Positions 25,933 through 35,224 of a stretch of 64,000 nucleotides of DNA are shown here, piece by piece. The stretch spans positions 1 through 64,000 of the forward strand of contig NZ_AUAS01000002.1 of the NCBI RefSeq assembly GCF_000428845.1. The letters are read 5' to 3'. How positions within the stretch are numbered: position 1 is the first letter of the stretch; each line of letters starts with the position of its first letter. The notes under the pieces were generated by a model. The model searched no databases and was not told where the DNA came from. It worked only from the letters and a program-made list of their open reading frames with translations. The position numbers were made by a program, and so were the translations under genes. This stretch comes from Dyadobacter alkalitolerans DSM 23607. GTDB lineage: Bacteria; Bacteroidota; Bacteroidia; Cytophagales; Spirosomataceae.

Positions 25933-26599
25933 AAGAGACAACTGCTTTAATGTATTTGATCGTATATCCTTTCGATACAAATATGCTTTCATAATGTGTC
26001 TTGACCCCATAATGCTCGTCGTGCAGATGCGACTCGTAAAGATCGGCCGTGTGTTCGATGATCGTAAAGCTTCCCGATTCGCTCAGCTTTTCAAGACTGT
26101 ACTCGTATAGGAAGGTGCTGTCTGTTTTCAGGTAAAACCTGCCTCCTGGCTTTAAGTATTTTGCATAGCGCGCTAGGAATTCAGCATTTGTCAGCCTTTT
26201 GTTCTCGTCCCGATCCCTAACCTGCGGATCCGGATGAATAAGCCAGATCTCACCGAGCTCATTGTCTTCAAAAAATTCATCTGCATACTGGATGCCTGCC
26301 CGCAAAAAGGCAACATTAGTGAGTTTGTTCTCAGTCGCAATGAGACTGCCCCTTGCGATGCGGTCTCCCTTGATATCCATCCCGATGAAGTTCTTTTCCG
26401 GGAACTGCTTGCCTAATCCAATGGTGTATTCACCCTTCCCACAGGCAAGCTCAACGACAACGGGGTGATCATTTTCAAAGTATAAACTATTCCAATGGCC
26501 TTTGATTTGGGTATATAAGGGTTTTCCTGCTTCAATAACATTCGCGGCGTCGGCGCTAAACTTGTAGTGTTCTAACTTTCTTCTGGTCATTCTATTCAA
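25931..26599 (-). CDS. trmB: tRNA (guanine-N7-)-methyltransferase
   Basis: TrmB makes m7G46 in tRNA using S-adenosylmethionine. It is 222 aa. SAM-binding motif: VVELACGKGEYTIGLGKQFPEKNFIGMDIKGDR. Active-site region: WLIHPDPQVRDRDENKRLTNAEFL, where most homologues have FPDPW; the variant IHPDPQ is common in Bacteroidetes. It is the last gene of an apparent TonB-like/folC/trmB operon with gaps of 7-8 nt, and ends in the terminator shared with gapA. Confidence 0.95.
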   Translation of the reverse strand: MNRMTRRKLEHYKFSADAANVIEAGKPLYTQIKGHWNSLYFENDHPVVVELACGKGEYTIGLGKQFPEKNFIGMDIKGDRIARGSLIATENKLTNVAFLRAGIQYADEFFEDNELGEIWLIHPDPQVRDRDENKRLTNAEFLARYAKYLKPGGRFYLKTDSTFLYEYSLEKLSESGSFTIIEHTADLYESHLHDEHYGVKTHYESIFVSKGYTIKYIKAVVS

Positions 26600-26606
26600 T
26601 AATCGA

Positions 26607-27908
26607 TTACAAATCTTTGATGTCGGCCACTACAAAAGTGCTTCCACCCACGTAGATAGTGTCCTGTGGATCGGACTCGGCAATTGCAGTATCCAATGCA
26701 TCATTCACATTCAAAAAACCCCTTCCTTCCAGGCCATAGGAAGCGGCCAGCTGTGTCAGCTCTTTGACATCCAGTGCACGCAAATTGGACGGCTGACAAA
26801 AGTAAAATACGCCGTCTGAGGGAAATAATTGCAGCATGGAAGTGATGTCCTTATCGCCAACAAAGCCCACAACAAAACGCTGCGCGCCGGTTGCGACGCT
26901 TTCAAACTGCTCCAATGCGGACGCTAATCCGGCGGTATTATGGCCGGTATCGCAATAAACATCCGGCTTTTCGCGGAGCTTTTGCCAGCGCCCTTTTAAG
27001 CCTGTAATTTTGGTGACAGCCGAAAGAGCCGCCCTTACTTGCGAGTCAGAAAGCGTCCAACCCATTTCTCTTAATGTCTGAATTGCTGCTACAACGCCTG
27101 CAATGTTCTTTAGCTGATAAGCACCGGTAAGGTCTAAACGCAATCCTTCAAAGATACTCGTAAGCGTTTCTTTTTCAATTACATCTACTTCCAACAAGCC
27201 ATCCCGAAGACTTTTTTTCTGCACATTATACTGTTCTGACGCATATATAATCGGTGCATCCACATTTAGGGCTGCATTGGAAAGAACACGACTGATAGAG
27301 TCAGACTGCTTTTCACTGACTATAACTGGAATGTTTGGTTTAATTATGCCAGCCTTCTCAGCGGCTATTTCTTCCAGCGTCTCGCCTAAATACTGCGTGT
27401 GATCCAGGCTGATGTTGGTGATTATGGACAGTTCTGGTGTTATAATGTTGGTTGAGTCCAGCCTTCCGCCCATCCCAACCTCGATTACCGCAACATCCAC
27501 TTCCATTTTTGAGAAATACGAAAATGCCATGGCAACAGTCGCTTCAAAGAATGAAGGCGACAATCTTTCAATGTTAGATTTATTTTCACTGATAAAGTCA
27601 ATAATGAACTCTTCTGTTACAAAGTGACCATTAACCCGGATTCTTTCCCGAAAATCCTTTAAATGGGGTGATGTGTAGAGCCCAACCTTATAACCCGCGT
27701 GTTGCAACATAGCAGCAAGCATATGAGATGTGCTCCCTTTGCCATTAGTTCCGCCAATATGGATGGTTGGGTAATGATTCTGGGGATCTCCGAGAAAATT
27801 ACAAAGCTCCCGGGTAGTATGAAGGCCCGGCTTAAAAGCACGGGCCCCAATGTTCTGAAAAACCGGCAAGCGGCTATACAGATAATCCAATGTTTCCTGG
27901 TAATTCAT
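26607..27908 (-). CDS. folC: Bifunctional folylpolyglutamate synthase/dihydrofolate synthase
   Basis: FolC adds Glu to dihydropteroate and to folates, in the cytoplasm. It is 433 aa, normal for the family. The Mur-ligase-like ATP-binding loop is GGTNGKGSTSHMLAAML. Further motifs are YTSPHLKDFRERIRVNG, EVGMGGRLDSTN and ITNISLDHTQYLGETLEEIAAEKAGIIKP. The C-terminal domain has VYCDTGHNTAG. It lies 7 nt from trmB and 8 nt from the TonB-like gene, so the three genes are probably one transcript, with no obvious common pathway. Confidence 0.96.
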   Translation of the reverse strand: MNYQETLDYLYSRLPVFQNIGARAFKPGLHTTRELCNFLGDPQNHYPTIHIGGTNGKGSTSHMLAAMLQHAGYKVGLYTSPHLKDFRERIRVNGHFVTEEFIIDFISENKSNIERLSPSFFEATVAMAFSYFSKMEVDVAVIEVGMGGRLDSTNIITPELSIITNISLDHTQYLGETLEEIAAEKAGIIKPNIPVIVSEKQSDSISRVLSNAALNVDAPIIYASEQYNVQKKSLRDGLLEVDVIEKETLTSIFEGLRLDLTGAYQLKNIAGVVAAIQTLREMGWTLSDSQVRAALSAVTKITGLKGRWQKLREKPDVYCDTGHNTAGLASALEQFESVATGAQRFVVGFVGDKDITSMLQLFPSDGVFYFCQPSNLRALDVKELTQLAASYGLEGRGFLNVNDALDTAIAESDPQDTIYVGGSTFVVADIKDL

Positions 27909-27916
27909 TCTGAAGA

Positions 27917-28843
27917 CTATTGGGAACGGATTTTAAATGTGATCGTTCCTACCGATTCGTCTGGCACGTTTGATGACTTTGGGATAAAGGTCAAATCGCG
28001 CACTGCGCTTTTGTATTTATTAACAACTGAATAATCGGTAACTGTTGTGTTCTGCGTGATAATGCTCTTCACACGGCCATTCTTATCTACGGTGATCTTG
28101 AATGTAATATCGCCCGTAGCATCCGAATTATCATCCACAACCGGCCTTCTCGACCAGCTCCAACCGGATAGGCTTAACCCTACCGCCGTTCCGCCACCGC
28201 CGCCTTCACCCTTATATGTCTTGGCAAACAAGCTTCCTGTTTTAGAACCCTTGTCACCTACGCCGTCTGCATCATCGCCATTGTTATTGCCACCCACGCC
28301 GCTTTTTGTACCATTTGTGCCATTGCTTCCTGACTTGCTTCCGGATGATTTTGTAAACAATGCATCCTTATTTACCGCCTTTTCAGGAGTCGGCTTGGCA
28401 GCCGGGGCAGATGAAGCTTCTGAACCGGTCGATTTCTTGCTCTCATTCTTCTCAGGCGCTTCCACCGGGCTCTCAGCTTTGGATGTAATTACAGGCTTCT
28501 CAGCAACCGTTTTTGTGGGTTTCACCGGCTCAATCTTCGGAGGAGTCGGCGGTGTTGGTTTGGGTGTCGCAACGGACTTAACTTTTTTCACCTCATCAGC
28601 ATCTGCCCGCATATTTTCAGCGACCTTGCTGTCGTTGGGTTTGTTAAACGTCTGCACATCTCCGCGGCCCACCTTATCTGTTCCGTAGTTCACTTCCACA
28701 AAAAGCTCCATAGGAGCCACTTTTGGTATTGAACTGTTCAGCCTGATAAAGAAGAATATGCCCAGCATTGCGATGGTGATCCCGATGGACATAGCCCAGG
28801 ACACTGCAATTCTCTGACGATCTTCGGCTTGTAATACAATCAT
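27917..28843 (-). CDS. TonB-like energy transducer
   Basis: A 308-aa inner-membrane protein. One N-terminal membrane helix (about residues 14-34, SWAMSIGITIAMLGIFFFI) is followed by a long periplasmic region rich in Pro, Lys, Ser and Gly. The C-terminal domain of about 75 residues (ATGDITFKITVDKNGRVKSIITQNTTV to GTITFKIRSQ) is like TonB C-termini. It would couple the proton motive force to outer-membrane receptors, but no exbB/exbD genes are adjacent. The middle carries SGSKSGSNGTNGTKSGVGGNNN-like low-complexity sequence, which makes the opposite strand look open; those frames are shadows. Confidence 0.78.
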   Translation of the reverse strand: MIVLQAEDRQRIAVSWAMSIGITIAMLGIFFFIRLNSSIPKVAPMELFVEVNYGTDKVGRGDVQTFNKPNDSKVAENMRADADEVKKVKSVATPKPTPPTPPKIEPVKPTKTVAEKPVITSKAESPVEAPEKNESKKSTGSEASSAPAAKPTPEKAVNKDALFTKSSGSKSGSNGTNGTKSGVGGNNNGDDADGVGDKGSKTGSLFAKTYKGEGGGGGTAVGLSLSGWSWSRRPVVDDNSDATGDITFKITVDKNGRVKSIITQNTTVTDYSVVNKYKSAVRDLTFIPKSSNVPDESVGTITFKIRSQ

Positions 28844-28903
28844 TATATTTGCTATTATTTTGCTATTTCAACAACGTAAAATTAAAAAAAATCGTGTGTT
28901 ACG

Positions 28904-28931
28904 AAAAAAGGAAGCACTTTAATGCTTCCTT
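28904..28931 (-). terminator. Terminator of the TPR/barrel/SPOR operon
   Basis: Stem AAGGAAGCA (28908-28916) with TGCTTCCTT (28923-28931), 6-nt loop, followed on the minus strand by a T-run. It lies below the SPOR gene stop at 28949 and separates that operon from the TonB-like gene. Confidence 0.9.
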
Positions 28932-28948
28932 CTCTATGTTTATTGAGA

Positions 28949-30040
28949 TTATTTTTTCTTGTAAACCCAGCCCGCTTCTCCGATCACTCCTTTCAATTTG
29001 TTAGAGGCGCGGTAAGCATCGGTCTCGGTGCCGTAGCCGTTTGTTGCTACCTTCACCTTCTTGCCGAACCGGTCGGGAGGCAAAATGCTGGCGTCTTCAA
29101 ATCCTTTCTCTTTTAACTCTGCCAAAAGCACTTTGGCTTGCTTGATTCCTTTAAATGTTCCTGCAATCACATAGAACTTAGAAGATGATGCTCGCTCGAT
29201 GGTTGCAACCGGTTCTGGCTTAACCGCCGGGATTGCAATTTTTGCTTTAACCGAATCATTCTTTAAAGGTTTCGCAGTTTCAACCGGCAAGTTGGTTACA
29301 GCGACAGAATCAGTAATTGATACCGGTTGTGCGGTTGGTTGAACAGTTTCCGGTTCAACAACGGTCGTCTCCGATTTCTCCTCATTTGTTGCTTCTGTTC
29401 TGGCAAACAACTCGGTGAACGGGTTCAATGTGCTTTGAATGTCTCCGCTTCTTGAATTAACCAAAAACACACTCAAACCGCAGATCAATGTGGCTATGGC
29501 TGCCGCAGCGGCCCATCTTACCCACTTAAATGTACCTGTTCGATCCTCTTCTGATTCAATGACTTCAACTTGTTCCTCAGCAATGTAAGTGTCTGCAACT
29601 GCAATCGGAACTATGTTTTTATCAACCTGCTTAGCCCTGATCTTCTCAAAACCATACCATTCATCTTTGAAATATTTCTCCGTGTTCGGCTCGAAAACCA
29701 GCTTACCCTCGATATTCTTGCTGAAATCCCCAATCCCCATGATCTGCGCCCGGCCGTGTTGTTCGAGGTTATGGCGAAGTTCATCCGTGTAACCTTTTAC
29801 ATATTCAACTGCTTCCAAATGCGACAAGCTTTCATGACGCGAAATGTAATTGGCTAAGAGTCCATCATCCAGTTTAAGAAACTCATTGAATGCCAGCTTC
29901 TTAGCAGGAGGAGAAAAAGTCTGCGACATTGAATCATAAGCAGCCGGGATCTGGTGCGAAAGCAATGCTCCGAATCCTGGAATGATTACAAATTCATATT
30001 CACCTACAAGTTTTCGGATGACTGTTTCGACTGCTATCAT
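28949..30040 (-). CDS. HU-CCDC81-like and SPOR domain membrane protein
   Basis: A 363-aa protein when started at the ATG at 30040. A longer frame to 30094 would overlap the preceding gene. Residues about 1-115 form the paired HU-like domains found in Bacteroidetes envelope proteins (VIRKLVGEYEFVIIPGFGALLSHQIPA, GRAQIMGIGDFSKNIEGKLVFEPN). One membrane helix follows (WAAAAAIATLICGLSVFLV). A Pro/Thr/Val-rich linker leads to a C-terminal SPOR domain (SSKFYVIAGTFKGIKQAKVLLAELKEKGFEDASI), which binds denuded peptidoglycan at division sites. It belongs to an operon with a TPR protein and a barrel protein, pointing to cell envelope or division work. Confidence 0.85.
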   Translation of the reverse strand: MIAVETVIRKLVGEYEFVIIPGFGALLSHQIPAAYDSMSQTFSPPAKKLAFNEFLKLDDGLLANYISRHESLSHLEAVEYVKGYTDELRHNLEQHGRAQIMGIGDFSKNIEGKLVFEPNTEKYFKDEWYGFEKIRAKQVDKNIVPIAVADTYIAEEQVEVIESEEDRTGTFKWVRWAAAAAIATLICGLSVFLVNSRSGDIQSTLNPFTELFARTEATNEEKSETTVVEPETVQPTAQPVSITDSVAVTNLPVETAKPLKNDSVKAKIAIPAVKPEPVATIERASSSKFYVIAGTFKGIKQAKVLLAELKEKGFEDASILPPDRFGKKVKVATNGYGTETDAYRASNKLKGVIGEAGWVYKKK

Positions 30041-30068
30041 GAATGTTTTTTCAGTTAACTCAGCGAAG

Positions 30069-31739
30069 TTAAAAAGAAAACGATAATCCTCCAATAAAGT
30101 TTAGTCCTTGCTGCGGGTAATACTGGTAACGCTGATATTGCTTACCCAACACATTGTTGAGGGCTACGAATGCAGAGAAGTTCCTGGTTAACAGATAATC
30201 AATCTTGAAATTCAGGTCCGCAATAACAGGTAATTTGGTCACCTCGCCGCTCTGGAAATTTTTTGCTTTTATTCCTCTCAGCATATAAAAATCCGCTGTT
30301 ACGAATAATTTTTTGCTGATCGCAAGCGCATTAAACCAGTTTAGCGTAAGATCAGGACGGTGCCAAGGCTCTTCAAGGTCTGCAACAGAGTAATCAAAGA
30401 AGTTTACTTTAACAGAGGTTTTGAACAGATCATTAAAGTTGTAACCTGCCTGACCGGAAATGCTCAGCACTTTTGTCTTGCCAGGATCGTAAATGATCGA
30501 GAATTGGGATGTGTCGGCCAGCGAATTGTTGAAATAATAAAAATTTCTGTATTGCGTGTAAGCAACTTTACCTTCATAATTGAAACCGGCAAGTCCCTCA
30601 CCTTTTACCCCTGCACTGATTTCAGAGTCCTTATCAGTGTTAAGTATTTGAACGTTGGGAGCCAGCCACATGTTCTCGCCCAGCATACTTTTCAAAGTAT
30701 TCCTCACCATATCTCCATTCCAGCCGGCGAAAACGTGCAGCCCGTCAAAAGGTGCAACGTCAATGTTCAGGACCGGGAATGCTTTCGTTCTGTTGATCTC
30801 CAATTCGCTGTCTGTTTCGTTGGCCACATTAATCCCCGCGGTTACCGAGAACAGGTCGGATGTGTATTTGAATGTTGGTTTTACCCGGAACAGATTCCTG
30901 TTATAAGTAAAACGGTCTACACGTTGGGTCACGAAGGCGTCTGCTTCCAATAATGCATTAAACGATTCCGATAGCGGCACGGAAGCCATTAACTTGGTCC
31001 CCCAGTCCAATTCAGAAGCTTCATAACGGTCGCGCAGTGTGTGCAGGCTCGTTTTAACGGAATAATCAACCAGCACAGAAGCATCTGTATTTTCAAAACC
31101 CAATGCTACGCCAAACCTGTTAATCGTCTGACGGATGCTGTCCCGGTTCACCTGAACAGTTTCGGGCTGTGGCTGGTAGCCGTAGAAATAGTAGTTCTTA
31201 CGATCATAGTCCAGGGCTGCCTCTACCTTATACTTGCTGCGAATGTATTTACCGCCTATTCTGAAATTGGTGGATGCATTAGCAGAGTTCTTGTTATCAA
31301 CCGGACCATTGGCGGCTGACAAATGTTTCAACTGCGTAGTAAAAACCAGATCTTCGGAAGGACGGCCGCCTACAAATGCTTCGCCCAGGAAACGGCCGTA
31401 GTTCCCAGCACCAAGTTTAACATAGTTATTGAGCACATCCGGTTCGTCCTTGCGTTTCTGTTCGTCCGATGAAGCTGCTACGCTTGGCGTCAGCTTTGGC
31501 GACGAAAGGTCGATTTGCGGATCAATGATCTGGTAATCAACTTTTTTCTTGCCCGTTTCACCTTTTATCGGATCTACTTTATCATACACCCGGTTTGCAG
31601 GGGCGAATTCAATGCTTTTTTCTTTTACAATCTCATAGGTCTGGCTTTCGATCTCCCCCCGTTGCGCCAGAGCGAACTGGGAAGAAAAGCCAAGTGTCAA
31701 TAGAAATAAGGAAGAACGTATCGCGGTGGATTTCGTCAT
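30069..31739 (-). CDS. Outer-membrane beta-barrel protein, TonB-receptor-like without plug
   Basis: A 556-aa exported protein with signal peptide (SSLFLLTLGFSSQFALAQ). After about 100 polar residues, strand-rich segments begin at VLNNYVKLGAGNYGRFLGEAFVGGRPSEDL. Alternating patterns continue to the C-terminal strand LNFIGGLSFSF with terminal Phe. There is no plug domain, so it is not a standard TonB-dependent receptor, although barrel parts resemble one. It lies between a 1019-aa TPR protein and the SPOR protein, 28 and 42 nt apart, so the three genes form one operon. Function unknown. Confidence 0.78.
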   Translation of the reverse strand: MTKSTAIRSSLFLLTLGFSSQFALAQRGEIESQTYEIVKEKSIEFAPANRVYDKVDPIKGETGKKKVDYQIIDPQIDLSSPKLTPSVAASSDEQKRKDEPDVLNNYVKLGAGNYGRFLGEAFVGGRPSEDLVFTTQLKHLSAANGPVDNKNSANASTNFRIGGKYIRSKYKVEAALDYDRKNYYFYGYQPQPETVQVNRDSIRQTINRFGVALGFENTDASVLVDYSVKTSLHTLRDRYEASELDWGTKLMASVPLSESFNALLEADAFVTQRVDRFTYNRNLFRVKPTFKYTSDLFSVTAGINVANETDSELEINRTKAFPVLNIDVAPFDGLHVFAGWNGDMVRNTLKSMLGENMWLAPNVQILNTDKDSEISAGVKGEGLAGFNYEGKVAYTQYRNFYYFNNSLADTSQFSIIYDPGKTKVLSISGQAGYNFNDLFKTSVKVNFFDYSVADLEEPWHRPDLTLNWFNALAISKKLFVTADFYMLRGIKAKNFQSGEVTKLPVIADLNFKIDYLLTRNFSAFVALNNVLGKQYQRYQYYPQQGLNFIGGLSFSF

Positions 31740-31781
31740 GAGTCTTAATATTTTCTGTTAGTCCCGCAGGAATGAATCTTT

Positions 31782-34700
31782 TTATTTACTGATCTGAGCC
31801 AATTTTTCCTTAGCAAGCTCAACTGCTTCTTTATCGTCGGAATTATCGATAATGGAGGTTAATGTGGCCTTAGCCTGTCCCATTTCGTTCAATCCTACGT
31901 ACACCTCAGCAAGCAGTATAAAAGACCTTACACGCCAGTAATCATATCCCTCGAAATTCTTGCCCATCTCAATGATCGCCGTCTCAGCCTCTTTGAATTT
32001 CTTGTTTTTGAAAAGAATCGTTGCTGCCCAGTAACTAGCCTCGGCGCCGTATTCATCTTTTGACGTAGCAGCGATCTTTTTAAACTCTTCGGCTGCTTTT
32101 GTCAGATCCCCACGGTCGTAGGGCACTTTACCCGCATACAGCTGGGCTTTGCCAACCGCACCCGGGATCAGGTTACCGCTATTGATGACTTCTTTGGCAT
32201 AATACAATGTGGAGTCGTAGCTCTTCAATGTATAGTAGGTGTCCATCAAGCCAACCCAGGCCTGCGCCTGTTCTTTCTTGCTTTCTGAATTGCGGAGCAG
32301 CACCCGGAAGTTTGAAACCGCATTGTTGTAATTGCCACGGGCGATTTCCAATTCTGCGGAGCGCTGGGCAGCTGCGGCAACAAACGTCGATTTGTTCTGC
32401 TGAACCACTTTAGTGAAATATTGCAATGCTTCATTCACTTTGCCGCTCTTGTCGTAAGAAGAAGCGATGAAATAGTTCGCGTCATACTGATGCTTACTCG
32501 CCGGGTAACTCTGAATGAAGCCCTGCAACGCATTGATCGCGTTCTCATATTTCTCTGCATAATAAAGGTTACGCACATTGTCGAACTCCACTTCTTCGAG
32601 CTTCTCGTTACCCGGATTGTTTTTCCTTACAACGCCCAACACCTGGGTAAACTCTTCGGGACGTCCAACAGCCGTATAGGCTTCCTGAATCCCTTCCAAA
32701 GCGCTGTTTGCGGATGGGGAGTCAGCATATTCAGTCAAGATCTTACGGAAATCGACGATTGCTTGTTCGTACACCTGCAAGTTATAGTACGACTGCGCAC
32801 GACGAAGCAATGCTGCGGGGATCGCGTTGCTCTTCGGCTTCTCATTGATCATTCTCGTGAAACCTTTCACAGCAGCAGAATAGCTCTGTTTTTGGAAATC
32901 AATGTCGGCCAGCTGGAAATAGGCATCATCCAGATATCTCGACTGCGGATATTGGCTGATCAGCAAATCAAACTGTCTGCGTGCTTCCTGCTCCCGGTTC
33001 ATGTATACATAAGCACGGGCCTTCTGGAACAATGCATAATCCTTATCCACTTTACCTTTGGACGAAACCTGCTCGTAGGTTTTAATTGCCTCATTGTAAT
33101 TCTTGGCAGCCAGGTAGCAATCCGCTAATCGGGAAAAGCCATCTTCAATCATCGCCGGCTCGATGCCTTCAATGTTGTTCGTAAACTCCTTAAAGTATGT
33201 TAATGCCTGAGCGTATTTTTTCTGGTTATAGTAAATGTATCCCAAAGCATACAAGCTCTTTCTTGCATAAATGCCTGCCTTCGGATTTTTTGAGATCTGC
33301 GAGTACAGGTTGGCAGCTTCGTCAACTTTGTTCAAACCATATGTGGACTCCGCTTTGTAGTATGTTGCAGAAATGAAAAGTTGCTCATCAATAGGAAACT
33401 TGATGGACTTATCAAACATTACAATAGCGTTATCAAACTTCTGCGCATTGAAATCCAACACGCCTTGGTTGTAAGTAAGCCTCTGATAGGTGCCATTTAT
33501 TTTAGCATTCCGCTTAGAAAGGCCCTCAATGTACTTTATTGCCCCAACCGAGTTGCTTGCGCTGGCATATCCTTCTGCTACTAATTCGGTGGCTTCCTCT
33601 GTATGTTTGCTTTCAGGATATCTTGCCATGAAGTCGTTAAACTCCTTTACGGCCTCATTGTTGTTCCCCGACTCCAGCTGAACCTTTGCATGGTTATAAG
33701 CGGCTTCTTCTTTAACAACAGGGTTAAAGTCAAGCTTAGCGGCATTGTCAAATGCTGTTAAAGCATAAGTTAATTTAGAAGTCTTTAAGTAGCTGATTCC
33801 CAGGATATATGAGGCGTACTGCGAAACAGAATCTTTGCCCGGTCCGACGGGTTTCAAGTTTGTTATTGCACCTTCATAGTTACCGCTTCTGAAAAGCGCA
33901 TGACCATAATGCAATGCCACTGTCGGAGGCACAACGCCTGGTTTCATTCGCTTGTAACGCTCGTAAGAAGTTACTGCGGCAGCATAATCACCTTTCTCGT
34001 AATATACTTCTGCTACGTACAATGCAACGTCATCCAGTTTAGTATTGCCTCTTTGCGATTTTAAGATCTTCTCGCCGTAAGCTAGCAGCTCATCGTAACG
34101 CTTCAATTGATATAAAGATGAGATAATCCAGTTTGGCGCCTCGTTCTTATAGTAAGGATGATCCTCGATCCGCTGAAAATCCTGATAGGCTTCTTCGAAT
34201 TTGTTCTTCTGGTAATTGATCACACCGGCGTAAAACGAAGCATCGCCTGCATTGGCGAAAGAAGTCTCCGTTTTGACCTGGTTAAACAACGGCAGCGCCG
34301 CATCCAGTTGCTGCGTATTATAATAAGACATGGCCAACTGATACGTGCTTTCCAACTTATTCGCGCCGCTTCCTCCTACATTAACAGCTTTATCCAGATA
34401 AGTAATGGCCTTTTCATATTGTCCGGATTCGTAGTAATACCGGCCGAGATCTCCATAAATCTGCTGTGCTTTCGGATGTTCTGAATGGTTTTTCACGAAA
34501 CGGTCCACTTGTACTTCCGCTTCGGGATAGTTCAGATACAAGCCTGTAACTGCCACATAATATTCAGCCGTAACCTTATTATAGTCCGTGGTGCTCAGCA
34601 ACTTATCATCTGTGCCTAAAAACTCGTTGAATTCCTGCCTGGCTGCGACGTAGTTAGACTTTTCATAATATTCCAGGCCATTTCGAAAATGGGCTTCCGG

Positions 34701-34841
34701 TTCGGTTACGCTTAATGTATTCTGAGCAAAAACCGAAGATGCGCCAACATATAAAAGCATTCCAAAAGTGGAGGCGCCGTGTTTAAAAACCATAGAGACT
34801 GAGTTGGTGAATTTTTGATTTGAATTAATGTCATTAACCAT
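31782..34841 (-). CDS. Large TPR-repeat protein
   Basis: A 1019-aa exported protein made almost wholly of TPR and TPR-like repeats, e.g. YESGQYEKAITYLDKAVNVG, YYNQKKYAQALTYFKEFTN and YYNLQVYEQAIVDFRKILTEY. The N-terminus has a hydrophobic signal (FGMLLYVGASSVFAQ). Such solenoids bind proteins; the product probably acts in the periplasm as a scaffold for the barrel and SPOR proteins that follow. It is the first gene of that operon. It resembles YbgF/BamD-type TPR proteins only in repeat type. Confidence 0.85.
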   Translation of the reverse strand: MVNDINSNQKFTNSVSMVFKHGASTFGMLLYVGASSVFAQNTLSVTEPEAHFRNGLEYYEKSNYVAARQEFNEFLGTDDKLLSTTDYNKVTAEYYVAVTGLYLNYPEAEVQVDRFVKNHSEHPKAQQIYGDLGRYYYESGQYEKAITYLDKAVNVGGSGANKLESTYQLAMSYYNTQQLDAALPLFNQVKTETSFANAGDASFYAGVINYQKNKFEEAYQDFQRIEDHPYYKNEAPNWIISSLYQLKRYDELLAYGEKILKSQRGNTKLDDVALYVAEVYYEKGDYAAAVTSYERYKRMKPGVVPPTVALHYGHALFRSGNYEGAITNLKPVGPGKDSVSQYASYILGISYLKTSKLTYALTAFDNAAKLDFNPVVKEEAAYNHAKVQLESGNNNEAVKEFNDFMARYPESKHTEEATELVAEGYASASNSVGAIKYIEGLSKRNAKINGTYQRLTYNQGVLDFNAQKFDNAIVMFDKSIKFPIDEQLFISATYYKAESTYGLNKVDEAANLYSQISKNPKAGIYARKSLYALGYIYYNQKKYAQALTYFKEFTNNIEGIEPAMIEDGFSRLADCYLAAKNYNEAIKTYEQVSSKGKVDKDYALFQKARAYVYMNREQEARRQFDLLISQYPQSRYLDDAYFQLADIDFQKQSYSAAVKGFTRMINEKPKSNAIPAALLRRAQSYYNLQVYEQAIVDFRKILTEYADSPSANSALEGIQEAYTAVGRPEEFTQVLGVVRKNNPGNEKLEEVEFDNVRNLYYAEKYENAINALQGFIQSYPASKHQYDANYFIASSYDKSGKVNEALQYFTKVVQQNKSTFVAAAAQRSAELEIARGNYNNAVSNFRVLLRNSESKKEQAQAWVGLMDTYYTLKSYDSTLYYAKEVINSGNLIPGAVGKAQLYAGKVPYDRGDLTKAAEEFKKIAATSKDEYGAEASYWAATILFKNKKFKEAETAIIEMGKNFEGYDYWRVRSFILLAEVYVGLNEMGQAKATLTSIIDNSDDKEAVELAKEKLAQISK

Positions 34842-34951
34842 ATCTTTTTAAAGAGTATTTTGGTGCGCTCTTACCTCTTAAAATTGTTTGCTATCTAACG
34901 AAAAGTGTACTAAAACCGTATACGTTGATAATAAAGGCATTATTTATAACC

Positions 34952-35203
34952 TCAGAAGATCACTTCATTACGCCGTAAAGACTCCGAAAAATCATCATGC
35001 ATTGCATCAAAACGGGAGGTAATCGAAGCAATAAACGATACGTCCATGCAGCGTTCTATTTCTGCCGGACTTTCAATTTCGTAGTCATCGATTTTGTAAG
35101 TTTGCTCATACATGCCGGATTCGATTTTGATAATGTATTTATTGTTCCATTGATAAAGGCCGATCTTAAATTTGTCGTTGGGTATATCCTTAATATATCT
35201 CAT
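34952..35203 (-). CDS. Small conserved hypothetical protein
   Basis: An 83-aa soluble protein starting MRYIKDIPNDKFKIGLYQWNNKYIIKIE. It looks like a real gene because the composition is normal for a compact alpha/beta protein, but no domain is recognised and no signal peptide or membrane segment is present. Its start codon is only 21 nt from the start codon of the divergent TPR lipoprotein gene, so the two promoters would have to overlap each other's coding region. A role cannot be assigned. Confidence 0.6.
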   Translation of the reverse strand: MRYIKDIPNDKFKIGLYQWNNKYIIKIESGMYEQTYKIDDYEIESPAEIERCMDVSFIASITSRFDAMHDDFSESLRRNEVIF

Positions 35204-35224
35204 TTTATAAATTGTTGCAACTCT

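Noticed and set aside
28047..28688. 213-aa Pro/Ser-rich frame antisense to the TonB-like gene
   Set aside because: Produced by the low-complexity Pro/Lys/Gly codons of the real gene.
34997..35224. 76-residue N-terminal extension of the TPR lipoprotein
   Set aside because: It would destroy the lipoprotein signal and lies antisense to the small gene at 34952-35203.
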